From NCBI GenBank assembly GCA_944990035.1, contig CALYLX010000011.1:1-64000 (forward strand): a stretch of DNA of 64,000 nt, given 5' to 3'. Shown piece after piece: positions 11,743-25,000 of the stretch; within the stretch, counting starts at the first letter, position 1, and the number at the start of each line of letters is the position of its first letter. This DNA is from Clitopilus passeckerianus. Lineage: Eukaryota; Basidiomycota; Agaricomycetes; Agaricales; Entolomataceae. A program made the translations under genes and the position numbers. The notes beneath the pieces are model-generated. The model was given only the letters and a program-made list of their open reading frames with translations. It ran no database searches and was not told the origin of the DNA.

Positions 11743-13274
11743 GAGTGGTCTCCAGCTCAAAGATTTGAGTTGATGGTAACTGTCCAAGTCGTGTTGCACG
11801 CTCAGAGGCGAACAGAGAGGGGTATTGCTGAGACTTTGAAGAAAGAATGCCCTTTACACGTCGAGGAAAGCGAAACAAAAGCCTCCCAAGTGTCCCTGCC
11901 GTCGTCGCGGGCAACGACGAGTACAAGAATGAAAAGTTTGACAGAACCAGGCCCTGCTTGGCGAATGTCCCAGTTGTTTACACGTGTTGGCAATGGCCGC
12001 GTTCCGGCACCACGATCTTTGCTTGAAGACGTGGTGGTCTGATGGTCTCCTTAATGTGAACCGATTTTGCGAGGCGGCCGTCCTCAAGCTCAAGCTCTAA
12101 GCTTTCCGCTGTTCCTAGAACCTTTGCTCATCGATCTTCACAATGAGCAAGCCCCTTTGACCGGCAGCGAGGCGCCAAAACGAGATTATAACTCCGAAAG
12201 GTAGCATCCCCATTCATTGCAATTGACATCATCTATGTTCGCATTCATTCGCATATCTTTGGTGGCGGGACCAATTCACATAAAGTCCACATGTAACTAG
12301 CAACAAGCTCCAACGATACATTGAAGAAAATCTGCAAGCTCCATGTACAAATCGGCTCAGAAGCTTCTCGCAGACCACTGTGATTTTGCGTCAAATCTCA
12401 AGAGAATATCATGAGGACCAGGATGAGGACGGCGACAAAAGGCCTTCGGTCGCCTTCCATCCCGTACGGTGCATCAATTGCGTCTAATTTTTGCCAGGCC
12501 CATGGGATACCTCAGGTTGCACCCAGATGACCTCGATCAGATAACATCTAATCTGCACGAAAAGCTTGTGGCAATTCTGAGAGAACCAAACATCATTTTT
12601 TGACATCGAATGACAGTTGCAATGTCGGCATTGATGATTGCTTGAGAAAATTGCAAAGCGGCCCGAAGTTTTGCAGAACGTTCGACCGACGACGCCACAG
12701 CATGTTTGCCTTGCGTCTGGACTCTGGAACAAGGTATACAGAACCCGCAGAAACGCCGCCAAAGCCGTGTCATTCACAAGATGAACGCATCGTGGTGTTC
12801 ATAGCGAACTGCAACTTCATTCCGGGTCGTATTTTACACATGCTCGAAAGAGGGGACGTAAATCAGTCACAGGGTGAAGGAAAACTAATGCCAAAGGAGA
12901 GAGAAATAGTCCAGAAGGAATATAAAGTGAGATGTGCAAATTTCATGTATGTTTCGTACTACCTTCGCGGCAGGATTGAGGATTGAGGAAAACAGGTAGG
13001 CGATAGCGAGGAGGGTCGTAAATACGGCGAAGGGAATTATGTACTCCAATCAGCAAGCAAGGAGCACGTAAATAGATAATGGTAGGTGATAGGTAGGTAA
13101 CGATATGCACTTTAGAAAAGTACGTTCAGTAGTAGCAGTTCATTTGTCCTGTCCGTCCGAAGCTCGACGTCGCAAGTAATCATGGGGTATGCACGAGTCA
13201 ATGAGGAGAGAAAGAGTCAGATGAATCCAAAGGAAAAGGGGACAGATTGTTGCTCTCGATCTAATCTTGGTGGC
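11743..13274. other. Intergenic: upstream of Ser-rich gene, downstream of chitin synthase
   Basis: About 1.5 kb between two minus-strand genes. It should hold the promoter of the Ser-rich gene and the 3' UTR of the chitin synthase. Open frames at 12484-12777 and 12600-12986 show no domain or intron pattern and look like chance. Confidence 0.45.
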
Positions 13275-16200
13275 TTATGAGCTGTGCCCATTACTGCTTC
13301 CATGGTAAGGTTGGGGTGGTGCCGCGCCTGGAGGTAGGCTATATCCAATCGAGTTCCTCGAGTACCTGTTGTTCTGAGGCTGCTGAGGAACCTGCGAAGT
13401 CGGCCGCCTTCCAGTCTGCCTCGACACCCGTCGTACACCTTCAGGTCCGGGGACAGGGCCACTATCAGTCAGGCTGAAACCCCTGCCAGAAGCCCGCCTC
13501 GAGTTTGGAGCGGATGGACTATGCCCGTCGTCTCCATAATCAGGCATGAAAGACGTGGATTCGTCGTAGGCTGCGGGAGAAGCAAGGCTATTGCGGAAGG
13601 GGTCGGATGTAGCAGGCGAGGCAGGACTCATGACTCTGGGTGGGGTTCATATCGTCCACCATGCGAGGGTGTAGATCGCTGGCCACCAGACTCATACGAA
13701 TCTTGATCCAAGGATTGGGGGCTTGGGATCAGGCGTTGGTTCGAATAAGATGCAGAGTCCGACAAGTAGTTGTCCTCGCTTGACCGACCGACCGTCGAGG
13801 TCGAGGACATCGGTGGACGAGTGACTGACAAGGGTGCAGGAAGCATGAGCAGCGCATTGCTGTCATGACGCGGGCGAGAAGATCCGTTATTGAAGCTTGT
13901 ATCCATAGTGCTGGTATCATATCCACCAGAGGGCATAGGGTGCGTATTATCCGAAATTGAGGCCATCGAGTACCTATTGCTATTTTCCGTCCTAATGGGA
14001 GGAACCAGTCAATACACGCGTCAAGCCAAGAGAGAGAAATGCTTACTTCTTGTCGTAGTATGTCGAATCCCTGCTCTGCATTCCCGCCTTCCACCTCCTA
14101 TCCCTCTCGAACTCAGCCCACCGCTTCATAACGATATGGCTAGAATCAAATTCTCCGTCCTTGTCTCCATGGTCTCCTCCCTTGTCACCCTCAACCTTTC
14201 TCGTCTGACCCCAGGAGAAGTCGTCAAAGTGCCAGAACGCATATGCCGGAAGAAGACCGTTCCAAATCGGTAGCGAAAGAAGGTAGACCAACATCCATCC
14301 GATGTACGCAACCTTGCGAGACGTCACGACAATCAGAAGGCCGGGAAGACCCAGGATGATAGCGAGAAGGACCAAGGGAATGGTGGTGCTAGGACCTCCG
14401 GGAACGATGGCCTGGATGATGAGGTAGAGTGTGAATGAGATGGCGGCGGGAAGGACCAACGTGCCAGCCAACTCGATACCGACGATGAACTGCATTGAGA
14501 AGCAGAAAGTACCGCAAAGGTCGCGGACAAGCACCAACTCCGCAAGATTGTGGATGGTGGAGTTAATCCAACGACGACGCTGCGAAAGGAGAACTCGGAA
14601 GGTGTCGGGGACGACGGTTTTGCAAACTGCCTGCGGGCAGAACATGTTCTTGCGCTTGGGGAAGGTCTTGAGCATGAGAGTCGTGAGGTAACGATCCTCT
14701 CCGAGGAGCAACAAATTCTTCTTGTGCAGGGTGTCGACGACGTTCTCAGAGTAATGCTCGACGATATCCGGGTTGGCGAGGATGGGGACCCAATAGCCAG
14801 AATCGCCCTTGGGAGCCTTGATGCGATACATGGAGAAACAACCAGGCAAACAGGTAACACCACCGAACATGGACTCGAAAGCTTTGGTCAAATGGTGGGA
14901 GATGTAGTATTCAAAGACTGAAAAATCCATCAGTATCCCAATTCAGAAACGGATTAAAAAAAAGGAACCTACCCTGTATCATGGTCACGAAAGTTTCCGC
15001 CTTATTCGCAATCTTCGTCTCCCCACAAAGTCCCATAATCTCCTCATCATGCACCATACAACTAACCATCCTCGTCAACGAATCCGGGAATACCTTCGTA
15101 TCCGCATCCACACATAACAGCAGCTCATACCGATCCGGACTAACACCCGTTGCCCTCCAAATCGAATTGAAGAACTCATACTCGAAAGTAGTCATCCTCT
15201 CATCGAACATAACCTTCTGCAAGAACGCCATCAACACGATCTGACTGTCGCGCTTGCCACGATTACCAGGCTTCGCGTCGGTTGCTTCCAGAGGGTTGCC
15301 GCACTTCGCCACCAGAACGATAGGAACGCGCTGCTGCTTGGATTTCTCCACTGTCGCGTCGTCGTAGTCGTAAAACCCAGCATAAACCTTTGCCATGTTG
15401 TGCCTCTTGTGTCCATCGGCAATAGCGACATAGGAATGGGGCTCGACCTCGCTGGGGTGAACGACGAACTCCTTCATCATCGTCAATACGATCTCGGGAG
15501 TTGTCAAATCATTTCCTGCTCCCTTGACCATACCATCAGCGATGACGAGGATGAGCTTATGGCTATTCGGGTAATCCGTGGTGGCAAGTGAATCGAGTGT
15601 AGTCCTGAGACCTTCAAAGGACTCCGAGTATGCGGTGACCAAGCAGATTGTATGCGCGAGGGGATAACCATAAGGCTCCCAATCCGGCGCGGGTTGTGGA
15701 ACGACATTGTTCAAGGGGAATGGGCATGGTGCCTCGGGCAGCGACATAGAACTCTTGCTGGACGGCTCGCTTCCACCCTTAGAGCCACCCTTCCCGGCAC
15801 TCGAGTAAACTGTCGAACGCTTCCAGTTCGCATCAAGGTTTCCATACGTCGTCGTCGGCCGTGTCGCACCAACACCGCCGGGAGCGTTCTCCGACGGAGT
15901 AAAGCGGGAATAACTTGGCAAGCCGAAGGTGGTCTTCCTCTTCTCAGCCATGGCACCCTTCTTGTTGACATTGGGCCTGTACTGGCTGGGGGCCGCTCGA
16001 TAAATGTCACTTGACCAGTTCTCGATCTCGGCGGAACGTTGCATGCGTTGCTCGTAGGTCTCTTTCTGGAAGTTGCCTAACTTCCAAGAGAAGAACCAAG
16101 CGAACATGACGGCCATGACGAAACGAATGGCGACGACTCCGATGATGAAGATGAGGGAGAGATAGAGCACGACCGATGACGCAACGCAACCAATACTGTT

Positions 16201-17938
16201 GGTATCGATAAATCCAACCGAGACAATGTCCTGCAAGCAGTGGCCGTGTTGCTGCTGAGAGGTGCGCATGAACATCATTGTGAGGTCTTTGCCGTTGTAT
16301 GTGCCATTCGGGGCCTTCATCTCGTCGAAAAGGGTGGGATAATCGACTTGCGCGCGACTAAGCCAGTTGAGCTTGTTAAGGTCAAGGACGGTACTGCAAG
16401 GCAACCGAATTGAGTAACCGAACCCCTATTTGGTAAAGGTTCGACTTACGACTCGTAAACAGCAAGGTTCCTCTGGGGATTATGCACGTCATCCCAGGTG
16501 AAGTAGACCTGTCCTTGACGTTTTGACCCAGCAAGCTTTGTCCTCGCTGCGCTAGAAGTATGGCAACTGGTACTTTGCTCATAACCGGTGAAATTTGCCG
16601 CCTGGTTCCCATACTGCGAATAGACATTGCAGGGGAAGTACCAATCTAATTTTGACCCACTGCCACTGATGGATGAGCTATTGGCTTTCTTGATCAAACC
16701 CAAGCAATTCTCGTTGACTTTCTGGAACAAGAAGCTCGCGTCGTTGCCGCCAACGTTCCAGTTACCCTCAAGTACAGGGTTCGTGCTTCCATTGAAAGGG
16801 CCAACCCTGGGATGCTGGAACTTGCTGAAGTCGTAGTCGTAACCGTTGATAACAACAGATGAGTTACCAATGAAGGAGTCGCCGATTTGACCTCCATGGA
16901 AGCGATTAGGGGGTGTACCGCAGACAGCTTCGGTGAACCCGAAGGTGAGGAAACCGACGCCTGCCATGAGAATGAGAATGAGGGAGATCAATCCCATCTT
17001 TTCGCGCCATGCCCGTTGGCGTTCGGGGGTGCCTAGACCTAGTAACCGTGATATTCATTTCCAAGTTCTGATAATATTCTGCATAGAGAGACCTACCAAT
17101 TGCTCTCAAAAAGAATGGGGGAGCCCAAAACGTTGCGACGAGGCAGTAAGTCATCCATGGTCCACCAGGACCAGGACCTCGCCAACACCCACGCTTTTTG
17201 GGTTTAGAGTCAGGGAGTGGAACGGCACCCGCTTCGGGGACAGATTTCTTGCGCCGAATGGTGCCACGTTTGAAGAGAGTGAGATGAGACTCGTGTTGGT
17301 CTTGCTCGCGGCCAAGGAGAGACCTTCCACGACGCAATGTGTCGCGTTGAGGTTGGTTGCCAGTCGCTGTTCAGAGAAAATGAACGATGTGTTCGTCAGA
17401 TACGGTGAAGACAGGAAATTGGAGAGATGAACATACTCGACGGCATTACTCCAATCCTGGTGCGACCCTCATCTTCAGCCTGCTGAATATGTGTGCGAAG
17501 ATGCCATTGTCTATGACTAGGATCGATTTTCTCTCTATCAGGCCTGACGAGACTCTTCTTCCTGCCGACCTTGGAAGGGTCGAAATATTCGCCAGCTTCC
17601 GGATCTCCACCAGCACCAGATCCCGCGCCTGCGCCATGTGGAGGCAACTGACGCTGGTAGGCAGAGCCCATATGTCGTGCCCTGTTGGGGTCTGGGCTGT
17701 CGACATTTTGGAAGGAAACGCCTCTCTGAGCGGCGTCGTATTGCGGTTGTCGAGGAGAAGTGGGGTTTGAGGTCGAATAACGGTTTTGGTCTCTCTGCTG
17801 GCTCTGTTGCTGCTGAGGCCGTTGTTGTTGCTGTTGCGAGGGCTGCTGGTCGGGATAAGGAGCCGGCGATCTTGAATGTGGCTGCTGGCTCTGAGGACGA
17901 GCAGCGCGGGGAGGGCGCCTGTCTCCCCGTGAGTCCAT
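13275..17938 (-). CDS. Chitin synthase, class IV (yeast Chs3 type)
   Basis: This family 2 glycosyltransferase makes chitin at the plasma membrane from UDP-GlcNAc. From ATG 17938 ([16 protein letters not shown]) a Gln/Pro-rich cytosolic tail comes first. Transmembrane segments follow ([40 protein letters not shown]). Next is a cytochrome-b5-like part ([20 protein letters not shown]) and another membrane helix near [13 protein letters not shown]. The catalytic core includes [65 protein letters not shown] and the [13 protein letters not shown] signature. C-terminal helices precede a Ser-rich tail. There is no myosin motor, which separates it from classes V and VII. An intron at 13636-13697 bridges an in-frame stop and joins the conserved-looking tail [12 protein letters not shown], ending at TAA 13275-13277. 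Confidence 0.95.
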
Positions 17939-20186
17939 TGTAGGTTGTGGTGTTGAAAGAGTGAGAGGGTGGGACTGAGATTTGTCTGAGCACAAGGCCA
18001 AACACAGGCTAGTTCAGGTTCGACTCCCGTCTCGGCTCAATTTCACCGCAACAACCATAACGTTTTGCCGTCAAAGTTGAAACTTTTTTTGTTTCTAACT
18101 TGAGGCTAAACTACACTTTTGTATTGTATTTTTGTAATTATTCTCCCCTAGCACTACCAACCATCGATTCGTGTCGATGGCATTTGGATTACTGAGCCTT
18201 GCTATCCCCATCAATTTTCCTCAACGCAGCCTCCAGGCCACTCAAGCCCGTCTCCGACAGTCATGGATGTGTCTGACCTGCTTATTCGCCGACCGCCTGA
18301 CAACTCTGAAGCCGAAAATAATCCCCCCTGACCTGATGGTAGCACTGGAAGATGCCTGCAATCTTGCTGTCACTCTCGTTCGTGCTCATTTTCCTTGTCC
18401 TTGAACTCTGGTTTGTTTTACAGACAAACCAAACCACAACATGGTTACCATGTGGTTCATTTTGACATCATATCGTTTGCCGAATTTTCCGGTCGGTATC
18501 CTCAAGGCCCCAGCCAGCCTTTGATGTGACGAGTGCTGGCGCGTCATAAATAGACTCATGTATATTTGGATGGTTTGGGTGGTGTTGTGGTGTTCGTGGA
18601 AGGGTAGTGATTATACGAATACCATTGGTGCGATTTGTACGATAAAGTTGCACATTCTCGTAAGCTACTACCGCGTGGAAGTACTACGGCGCAGCCGTGA
18701 GCCAATTGCAGTCGCCATCTAAGGCGTGCTTGATTGCGAAGCAAACACGCACCAGGATCCCCACAAATAGATCTTCTAAGTCACTGGCTAAGGCCGTGAT
18801 TAGAACAAATCCATCCAAAGCCTCCTCCAAACTCATGCTGTGCAAGATACGAATATGCCTGCCAAGAGCTTGTCCCAAATCCTCGAGACGGCATATCCTT
18901 GCCGCACAATTGAACGCCAAACTAGCTCGGGTTTAGTCACCGAGGCAGCGTTTATACCCGTTGACGGTTTGAAACCTGGATGGGAAAAGAGCGAGTTTCA
19001 ACGGACTTGACGCTCGTGTAGACGCTGAAGATGAGGAGACGCAGTTCTTCTCTTAGCGCGGTCGTATCGGCACGGTAGCATGATGTAGTCCATGTGGAAG
19101 CCAGGTCTTTGCGGGAGGTAGGGCACACAGTGAAAGAATTAAGTAGCCTTTGCACATTCTTCCTGAGCGTCTAAAACCTCTTGAATTGGATCTTCGGACC
19201 GGTCAATCCAATATAAACATCGACTCCGTCCGATAGCTCTCCGTTACGGACACCAGGGCTTTCTTTTTGTCTCTATGTTTGCTGGAGTGGAAGGGAAGAT
19301 ATCAAGGCAGATTCTGTGCAAGCAAGCACATTGTGCGATAACGGAGCGCGATAATCTACTAGATTAACGCCACTCCGCCGAGACGAGTTTGTCCGTCCGG
19401 CGAGAAAGGAGCTCATGCTCTAGCCACGATGCGATTGCGTTTGACAGAATCCCATACAAACCGAGTACCTCGAGGCAGTTTCGCTCTTCAGGCTGCCTTC
19501 GGTAACAATAAGCTCCCTTTAAGACCCAGTGGAAAGTGGAGTAGCTAGAGAAAAAAGCCATGATTGAACCCAATGGAGTTCATCAGGTCGAGATCACAAC
19601 AAGTCAGAGTTTGAATAGCCAATCAGGAGCTAGCTGGAGGTCGTTATTATTCCTGAACGAGGTACGGGGATGTTGCAGTGATTCGGAGGAGATCCTGTCG
19701 AGCCTAACCAAGTCCAGTAAAAGACGCCTCACCGCCGGCATCAATACACGGTACGACCAGAAAGCCAAAGTTATTTGTTTTTGAGGAGCCCGATATCGCG
19801 ACAAAGATAAATACCGGGCAGTTTCTCCTTTGCAGTTTACCGACGAAGAAGTCCCCGGACTAGGTTTCTCTCAAGCAAGTCCATAAACAACACAAGGTGA
19901 TCAAGCCAAACGTCAAAACCGCCGCCTCTTCCGCCGCTTAAGCGCTACAAGCCGGACTGTTGATCCTTATTTGTGTCATTGCCCTTACACGATCACAGCT
20001 GAGCCGCTCGATTGCCCATTGGACACCGCGACAACCACACGCACGACGTTGCTGGGGTCGTTCTCTTTCTCAGGTCCTCTCAACCTCTAGCCTTCTTGTA
20101 CTCAAGGACTGTAACGAACGACGACAAAACCTCTCTTGACGACGACAAATTAACAAGAAAACTTTAACGACACCCACGCTGCAAAA
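17939..20186. other. Intergenic 2.2 kb: divergent promoters, no recognised gene
   Basis: This stretch separates the 5' ends of the chitin synthase and the Whi2-like gene. A fragment at about 18009-18040 resembles the 3' half of a tRNA (TTCGACTCCC... CTCGGCTCA) but has no matching 5' half. Open frames at 18171-18404 (+), 18684-18920 (-) and 18952-19155 (-) have no recognisable domain. They may be decayed sequence or exons I could not join. Confidence 0.4.
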
Positions 20187-21441
20187 ATGGCAACCGCCGC
20201 CACTCTCCCCCCTTCTTCCAGCCCAATAACGCAAGTTTCGCAACACCCTACGCTTCCTGCACATGCGAATCTACAGCCTCAGCTGCTTACTCGCTTGCTG
20301 CTCGAGCTGCGAGGAAAGAGGTTCGAAGTTGACCGAGAGACTATCATGAACCTCCCGGAATCGGTTCTGCTGTGTTTGTTCCCGAATGGCCTAGTCCTTT
20401 CGAGGCAGAGTGCCAATTTGGAGAACGGTGGAGACTTAGATGAGGACGAAGAAGTTTATGGTGTCGATGTTAGTCGTTCTTCGTTCTTCAATTCCAATAA
20501 TCTCAATTAACCAAACCTCACACCTTGTTTACAACAGTTCGACCCAGACTGCTTCCAATATGTGCTTTCCTTCTTCCGTACTGCCTCAGATGCATTCTAT
20601 GGCACCGCCACTTCTCCAGGCCTCCTCAATGCCCAGCAGCACCTTCTTGAAACTCAAGACTTCGGACCTACAGGGTCGCAGAATCCGCTTTACTCCAAGC
20701 AGGCTATCATTGTTCTCCGGGAGGAGCTCGAATACTTCGCTATTCCCTCCCGTGATGACTCCCCCGCAGATGTATCTGCACCTGCCCCAGGTGTGAACGG
20801 TGCTGCGACGAATGGCAGGACGGACGGTGTTGACCCGTTGATTGAGTTGAAGAGACGTTCGGGAGATTTCTTGATTGCGAAGAGGAATATCTTCACCGCA
20901 TTGCAGAGGAATGTTAATAAGGAGAATAATGTTGCTGAGCAGCATTTGATTGATATGTTGTGCATGAGGTTTGTCGCATTGCCTTATTTGCCGGTGTGGG
21001 CGGGTTATTGACGATGGTTGGTTTTTAGTGGCTTTGACAGAGAAGACGAATGGGGCTTCCGCGCACTTGAACCCTCGCGGTGTTGCATCTCTTCTATTGC
21101 CCTGGTGCTCTTGAAGACGGGTATTATCCACCACCCTGATAAGCCTGTGGAGGTGGATTATAACCAAATGGCGACCGCCCAGAAGCTTTTGCTTTTCTGG
21201 AGGAAACCAGCCGTAAGTTCTTTCCGTGTATGAATTTTCAAAGCAGAAGCTGTAATTTGGTTTCCAGAGGAAATGCTGGTGGGACGGCATGGACGTCGAA
21301 CTCCCCGCTTCAGGAACGCAGCCTGTAAAGACAGTCAAGCTGTGGGCACGACGGGTGTGGACATTGGAACTTAGTCTGGTTCGTCAATTTCCTTGTCTTC
21401 GTTCTCAAGTGCTCAACCTAACGAATCTTGCCCAGGTCTAA
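20187..21441 (+). CDS. Whi2-like BTB/POZ protein
   Basis: Yeast Whi2 binds the phosphatases Psr1/Psr2 and links nutrient and stress signals to TORC1 and the general stress response. From ATG 20187 (MATAATLPPSSSPITQ) the BTB fold begins at about residue 30: LLTRLLLELRGKRFEVDRET, then IMNLPESVLLCLFPNGLVLS. After an intron come FDPDCFQYVLSFFRTASDAF and AIIVLREELEYFAIPSRDD. A central Lys/Asn-rich part (LIAKRNIFTALQRNVN) leads to DEWGFRALEPSRCCISSIAL and VDYNQMATAQKLLLFWRKPA. The last exon contains only the final Val codon and the stop (cccag|GTCTAA), so the protein ends WTLELSLV. Domain order and length fit Whi2 homologues; the specific yeast role is inferred. Confidence 0.85.
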
Positions 21442-22036
21442 CCGCTCTCCCTACTTATCTATGAAGATGAACACACGCGATGATGACGCTCAGGCTGCCC
21501 CACCCCTTCTGCTCTCATTGTGATACATACCATACTCATCCTAGGGATACCCCACCCACCCAATATCTGGGCATTCTTGTGCACAACTTGGTCTGCATTC
21601 CCCGCCTCCTCGCATGCATCATGCGTTTTACGTATACATGTGCGCGTACGACCCGAAATTGCTGTTTACGCGTCTGTCTTATATTTTTTCCGTGATCCTA
21701 CTTGTTGCTGTTGTTTTATGTTCTCTAATGGATGCTGTTTGTTCCGCCGCTGAATGAGTTTCTTAGGTTGAGCGAAAAGAGTTGTTGCTGGACTAGTCTT
21801 CAACGGTCAAGAGCTGCCTGACAGATCCTACACACAAGAAGAGCACTGCATCCGTTTTTCGAATGAACATGGGCCTGAGGCAGTGTGAAATTCATATCTG
21901 TCACATGGGTGCCCAATTGTCTCCAATTGTTGAGTCCTTTGCCTCTTAAGGTTTGCAAGAACTGTCTGTCTTACGTTCATATACCTGTCTGTCTTACGCC
22001 CATATACCTGGCTGAGCTTGGACGATAAAGCAAGCA
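21442..22036. other. Intergenic: 3' side of Whi2-like gene and STAND NTPase promoter
   Basis: About 600 bp with both genes on the plus strand. It holds the putative promoter of the STAND gene and a 23 bp tandem duplication just upstream of its start. No further gene is visible. Confidence 0.5.
21962..22007. repeat. 23-bp tandem duplication before STAND gene
   Basis: Two directly adjacent 23 bp units (21962-21984 and 21985-22007) begin CTGTCTGTCTTACG and end CATATAC. They differ at only two positions. The second copy ends 29 bp before the ATG at 22037, so both lie in the likely 5' leader. Confidence 0.88.
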
Positions 22037-25000
22037 ATGTCGTCCTTCAAAGATAAGGCTAAAACGAAGTGGAAGTCTTTTGCTGGAGCCACAGAAGAGG
22101 AAGAGAAGAATAAAAGGAAGGAGTTGGCTAGGAAGGCAGCGTCAGGATTAACGACGGTGCTGAAGATCTTTAACGATGTTGTGGGCGCTGCAGGACCTCC
22201 AGGCCTGCAAGTGAGTATCAGAGCCTTAATCGAGCTAACATCTACCATCAAGGTTGGCCTTCAGTCACATTGGCGTTCCCCTATTACCCACGCACGGTGC
22301 TGATCATATCATTACTTTCAGAAATCCAATGATAACCTCGAGAGTGTGGAGAACCTTGTCAAGCAGATCAATGCATTGCAGTCAAATACGGAGAGATATC
22401 ACTCTACCGGCCAGCTTACACAATCCGTCTTGAAGAAAATAGACGCCTTATCCGCGTAGGTCTTCTTCCCTTTATGTTTCCCGAAAGCATACTCGTTCGG
22501 GCCTGCGATTGTTTTTGTCTCTTAATTCCTGGCAGAAGACTGTCGTGAATGCAGAGAAACTACAATCGAGATTTTCTCTCAACAGGATACTGACATTTTC
22601 TCTCAGAAAGATACTGACATCTGAGGCCGATGCGCAGGCAATATCTGATCGAGTTCAACAACTTATCTGGTCGCTTCAATCGTTGATGGTAGGTACTCTT
22701 GGCTCTTTCCCAAGAGCTCTTTTACATACATCTATGTTGATCAGGTCGAAGGTCTATTGGACATCGAGTTTTCTATTTCCGTGAGCGTCACCGAAGCCAA
22801 GTACGCTCAGCTTTTGTGATTTGGCAATTAACGCAGGAGCGCACCGACAGTATCGATCATAAACTTAATCGCATACATGCCGACCTAGAAGGCGGCTTCC
22901 AGGTGATAACTCATTCTGCGTATTTACTTAGGAGCTCAATGTCAGATTGAACATCAAAGGTATGCACATTTAGAGTTCACACTGTAATGTTGATGTTGTT
23001 CAAGACTCTGATCAACTAAACTAGACGGAGACCCCCCGCATGTCCCTCGATCTCACTTTGACTCGATGCGCAGATCCCGTTGCGCTCCATCCACAAGACT
23101 TGAGGTTCTCCGTTCTATCGCTTCTTGGATCAATATACCTGAATTTCATCCTTACGGGTCTGAGCCCGACTCCGATACTGATCCAGACTGGGACGGGATC
23201 TCCAACGTATTTTCCGAAGAGTCCTGCATTATGTGGATTAACGGTGGTGCAGGAACCGGTAAATCCACGATTGCGTACACGATTGCGGACGCCTGTCGGT
23301 ATCATGAGATTCTTGGAGCAAGCTTCTTCTGCATGCGCGCAGATTCCCACTGCAGCAACGCTGCTCTCATCTTCACCACGATCGCCTACCGGCTAGGGCT
23401 TTACAACCCCGAATTTAGAGTGGCCGTCGCGGAGGCTCTCAAGAAGGATCCAGCGATCGCCAACAGCTCTTTGGCGTATCAGTTACAGCTGCTTCTCTTA
23501 GGACCCTTGGAGAAGTGCAGAAGCTCATTCCAATTCTGCGTTGTTGTCATTGATGCCCTCGACGAATGTCATGACACATCATTAACCTCTGATATGTTAA
23601 CCGCTCTCTCTCAGAACATCACACGACTCGCACCCATTCGGTTCTTGGTGACAAGCAGACGGACACATACTATTCTAGCCGCTTTCAAGGGCAAACTACT
23701 ACTCCCGGTAACCCAGCCATTGGCTCTTCAACCCCTCGCACGGGGCATCTCGAGACATTCATCACAACTTCCAACACGAATTGGAAGCAATCCCGGAAGC
23801 TGGTCTCGACCCCGGCTGGATCACACAGAGCGAAATCGCAATTCTCACTGAGAGGGTGGCTGGTTTATTCATTTTGCAGCCACTGCCATCAAATTTATTC
23901 GAAGCTGTATCCCGCCAGCGAGTCCTCGAGACCAGTTCGAGAAGTTGATTTCTTGTACTTCCTCGGAAGCCGCATCATTGTCCCCATATAATGCCCTGGA
24001 TTCGTTGTACACCACTGTCCTCGCAGACGGGTACCCTGATATTAGTGAGAACACAGCCCAGTGTCTGAAGAACATCCTTGGGGCCATCGTTGTTCTAGGA
24101 GAAAACGTCACTCCCTCCACCCTCGATAACCTGCTGGGCCTTAAACAAGGACTGACTCACAGAGTGCTTTCGCGGATCCAGTCTGTGGTATTTGTCCCAG
24201 ATACACAGGACGATGACACAATCAAATTGCTTCATCCTTCCTTCTTTGATTTCATCACGGACCCCTCTCGATACAAATCCGAATTTTGTGCTGACGCTAG
24301 CCTTCAGCACACAAAGCTGGCCCTTGCATGCTTGAAGACCATGAATCAGTTATTACGGAGAAATATATGTGATCTTCCCGACTTCGACGTATTCCTCACT
24401 TTGTGTGAAATCGAGGACTTTTCCCCGATTTCCAAGAAAAAAATATGTCCCCACCTACAGTACTCGTGTCAATTCTGGGTATATCATCTATCCAGGACTC
24501 TCTCCACCAAACAACTCATCAGGGCGGTGGAGCAATTCTGCTACAATCATCTCCTCCATTGGCTTGAATCATATTTCATTGTGATACATTCCAGAGCTAC
24601 TCGAACCAGGGATGCAGAGGACCTTTTTCCAATGTTGGAGGTTCGTATTGGCATCGTCAAAAACAAGAAATACGATTGGGCTCATCCGTTTTAGTTGATC
24701 TTGTCTAAACCACCCGACTCACTCCCGACAAAGCTTTTAACTTTATTCCTCGACTGTGGGAATATGCTATCCCTTTCAGCATGCCTGCTAGTAATGTGCC
24801 CATTGCAAGTCTATGATTCGGCTCTCATTGTAGCCTCGCACGGGACCTTCCTCTACGAATTGTACAAGCATGAGGTGTACAGCCGATATGACGAGTCAGT
24901 TCAGTTGCTAGAGGACTTCAAGCCCTACATATGCATAGTAGAACAAGGTCTAGCAGCTGAACCAGCTCTCAGGTGGGGGTTGATCATGTGGTGGGACATC

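Noticed and set aside
12600..12986. 128-codon plus-strand frame between the Ser-rich and chitin synthase genes
   Set aside because: No recognisable motif and no splice signals; likely 3' UTR or intergenic sequence.
24692..24694. Premature stop in the STAND gene
   Set aside because: Not counted as damage, because a 54 nt in-frame GT-AG intron (GTTCGT...TTTTAG) can remove it; the separate frame break at 23.75 kb is kept.
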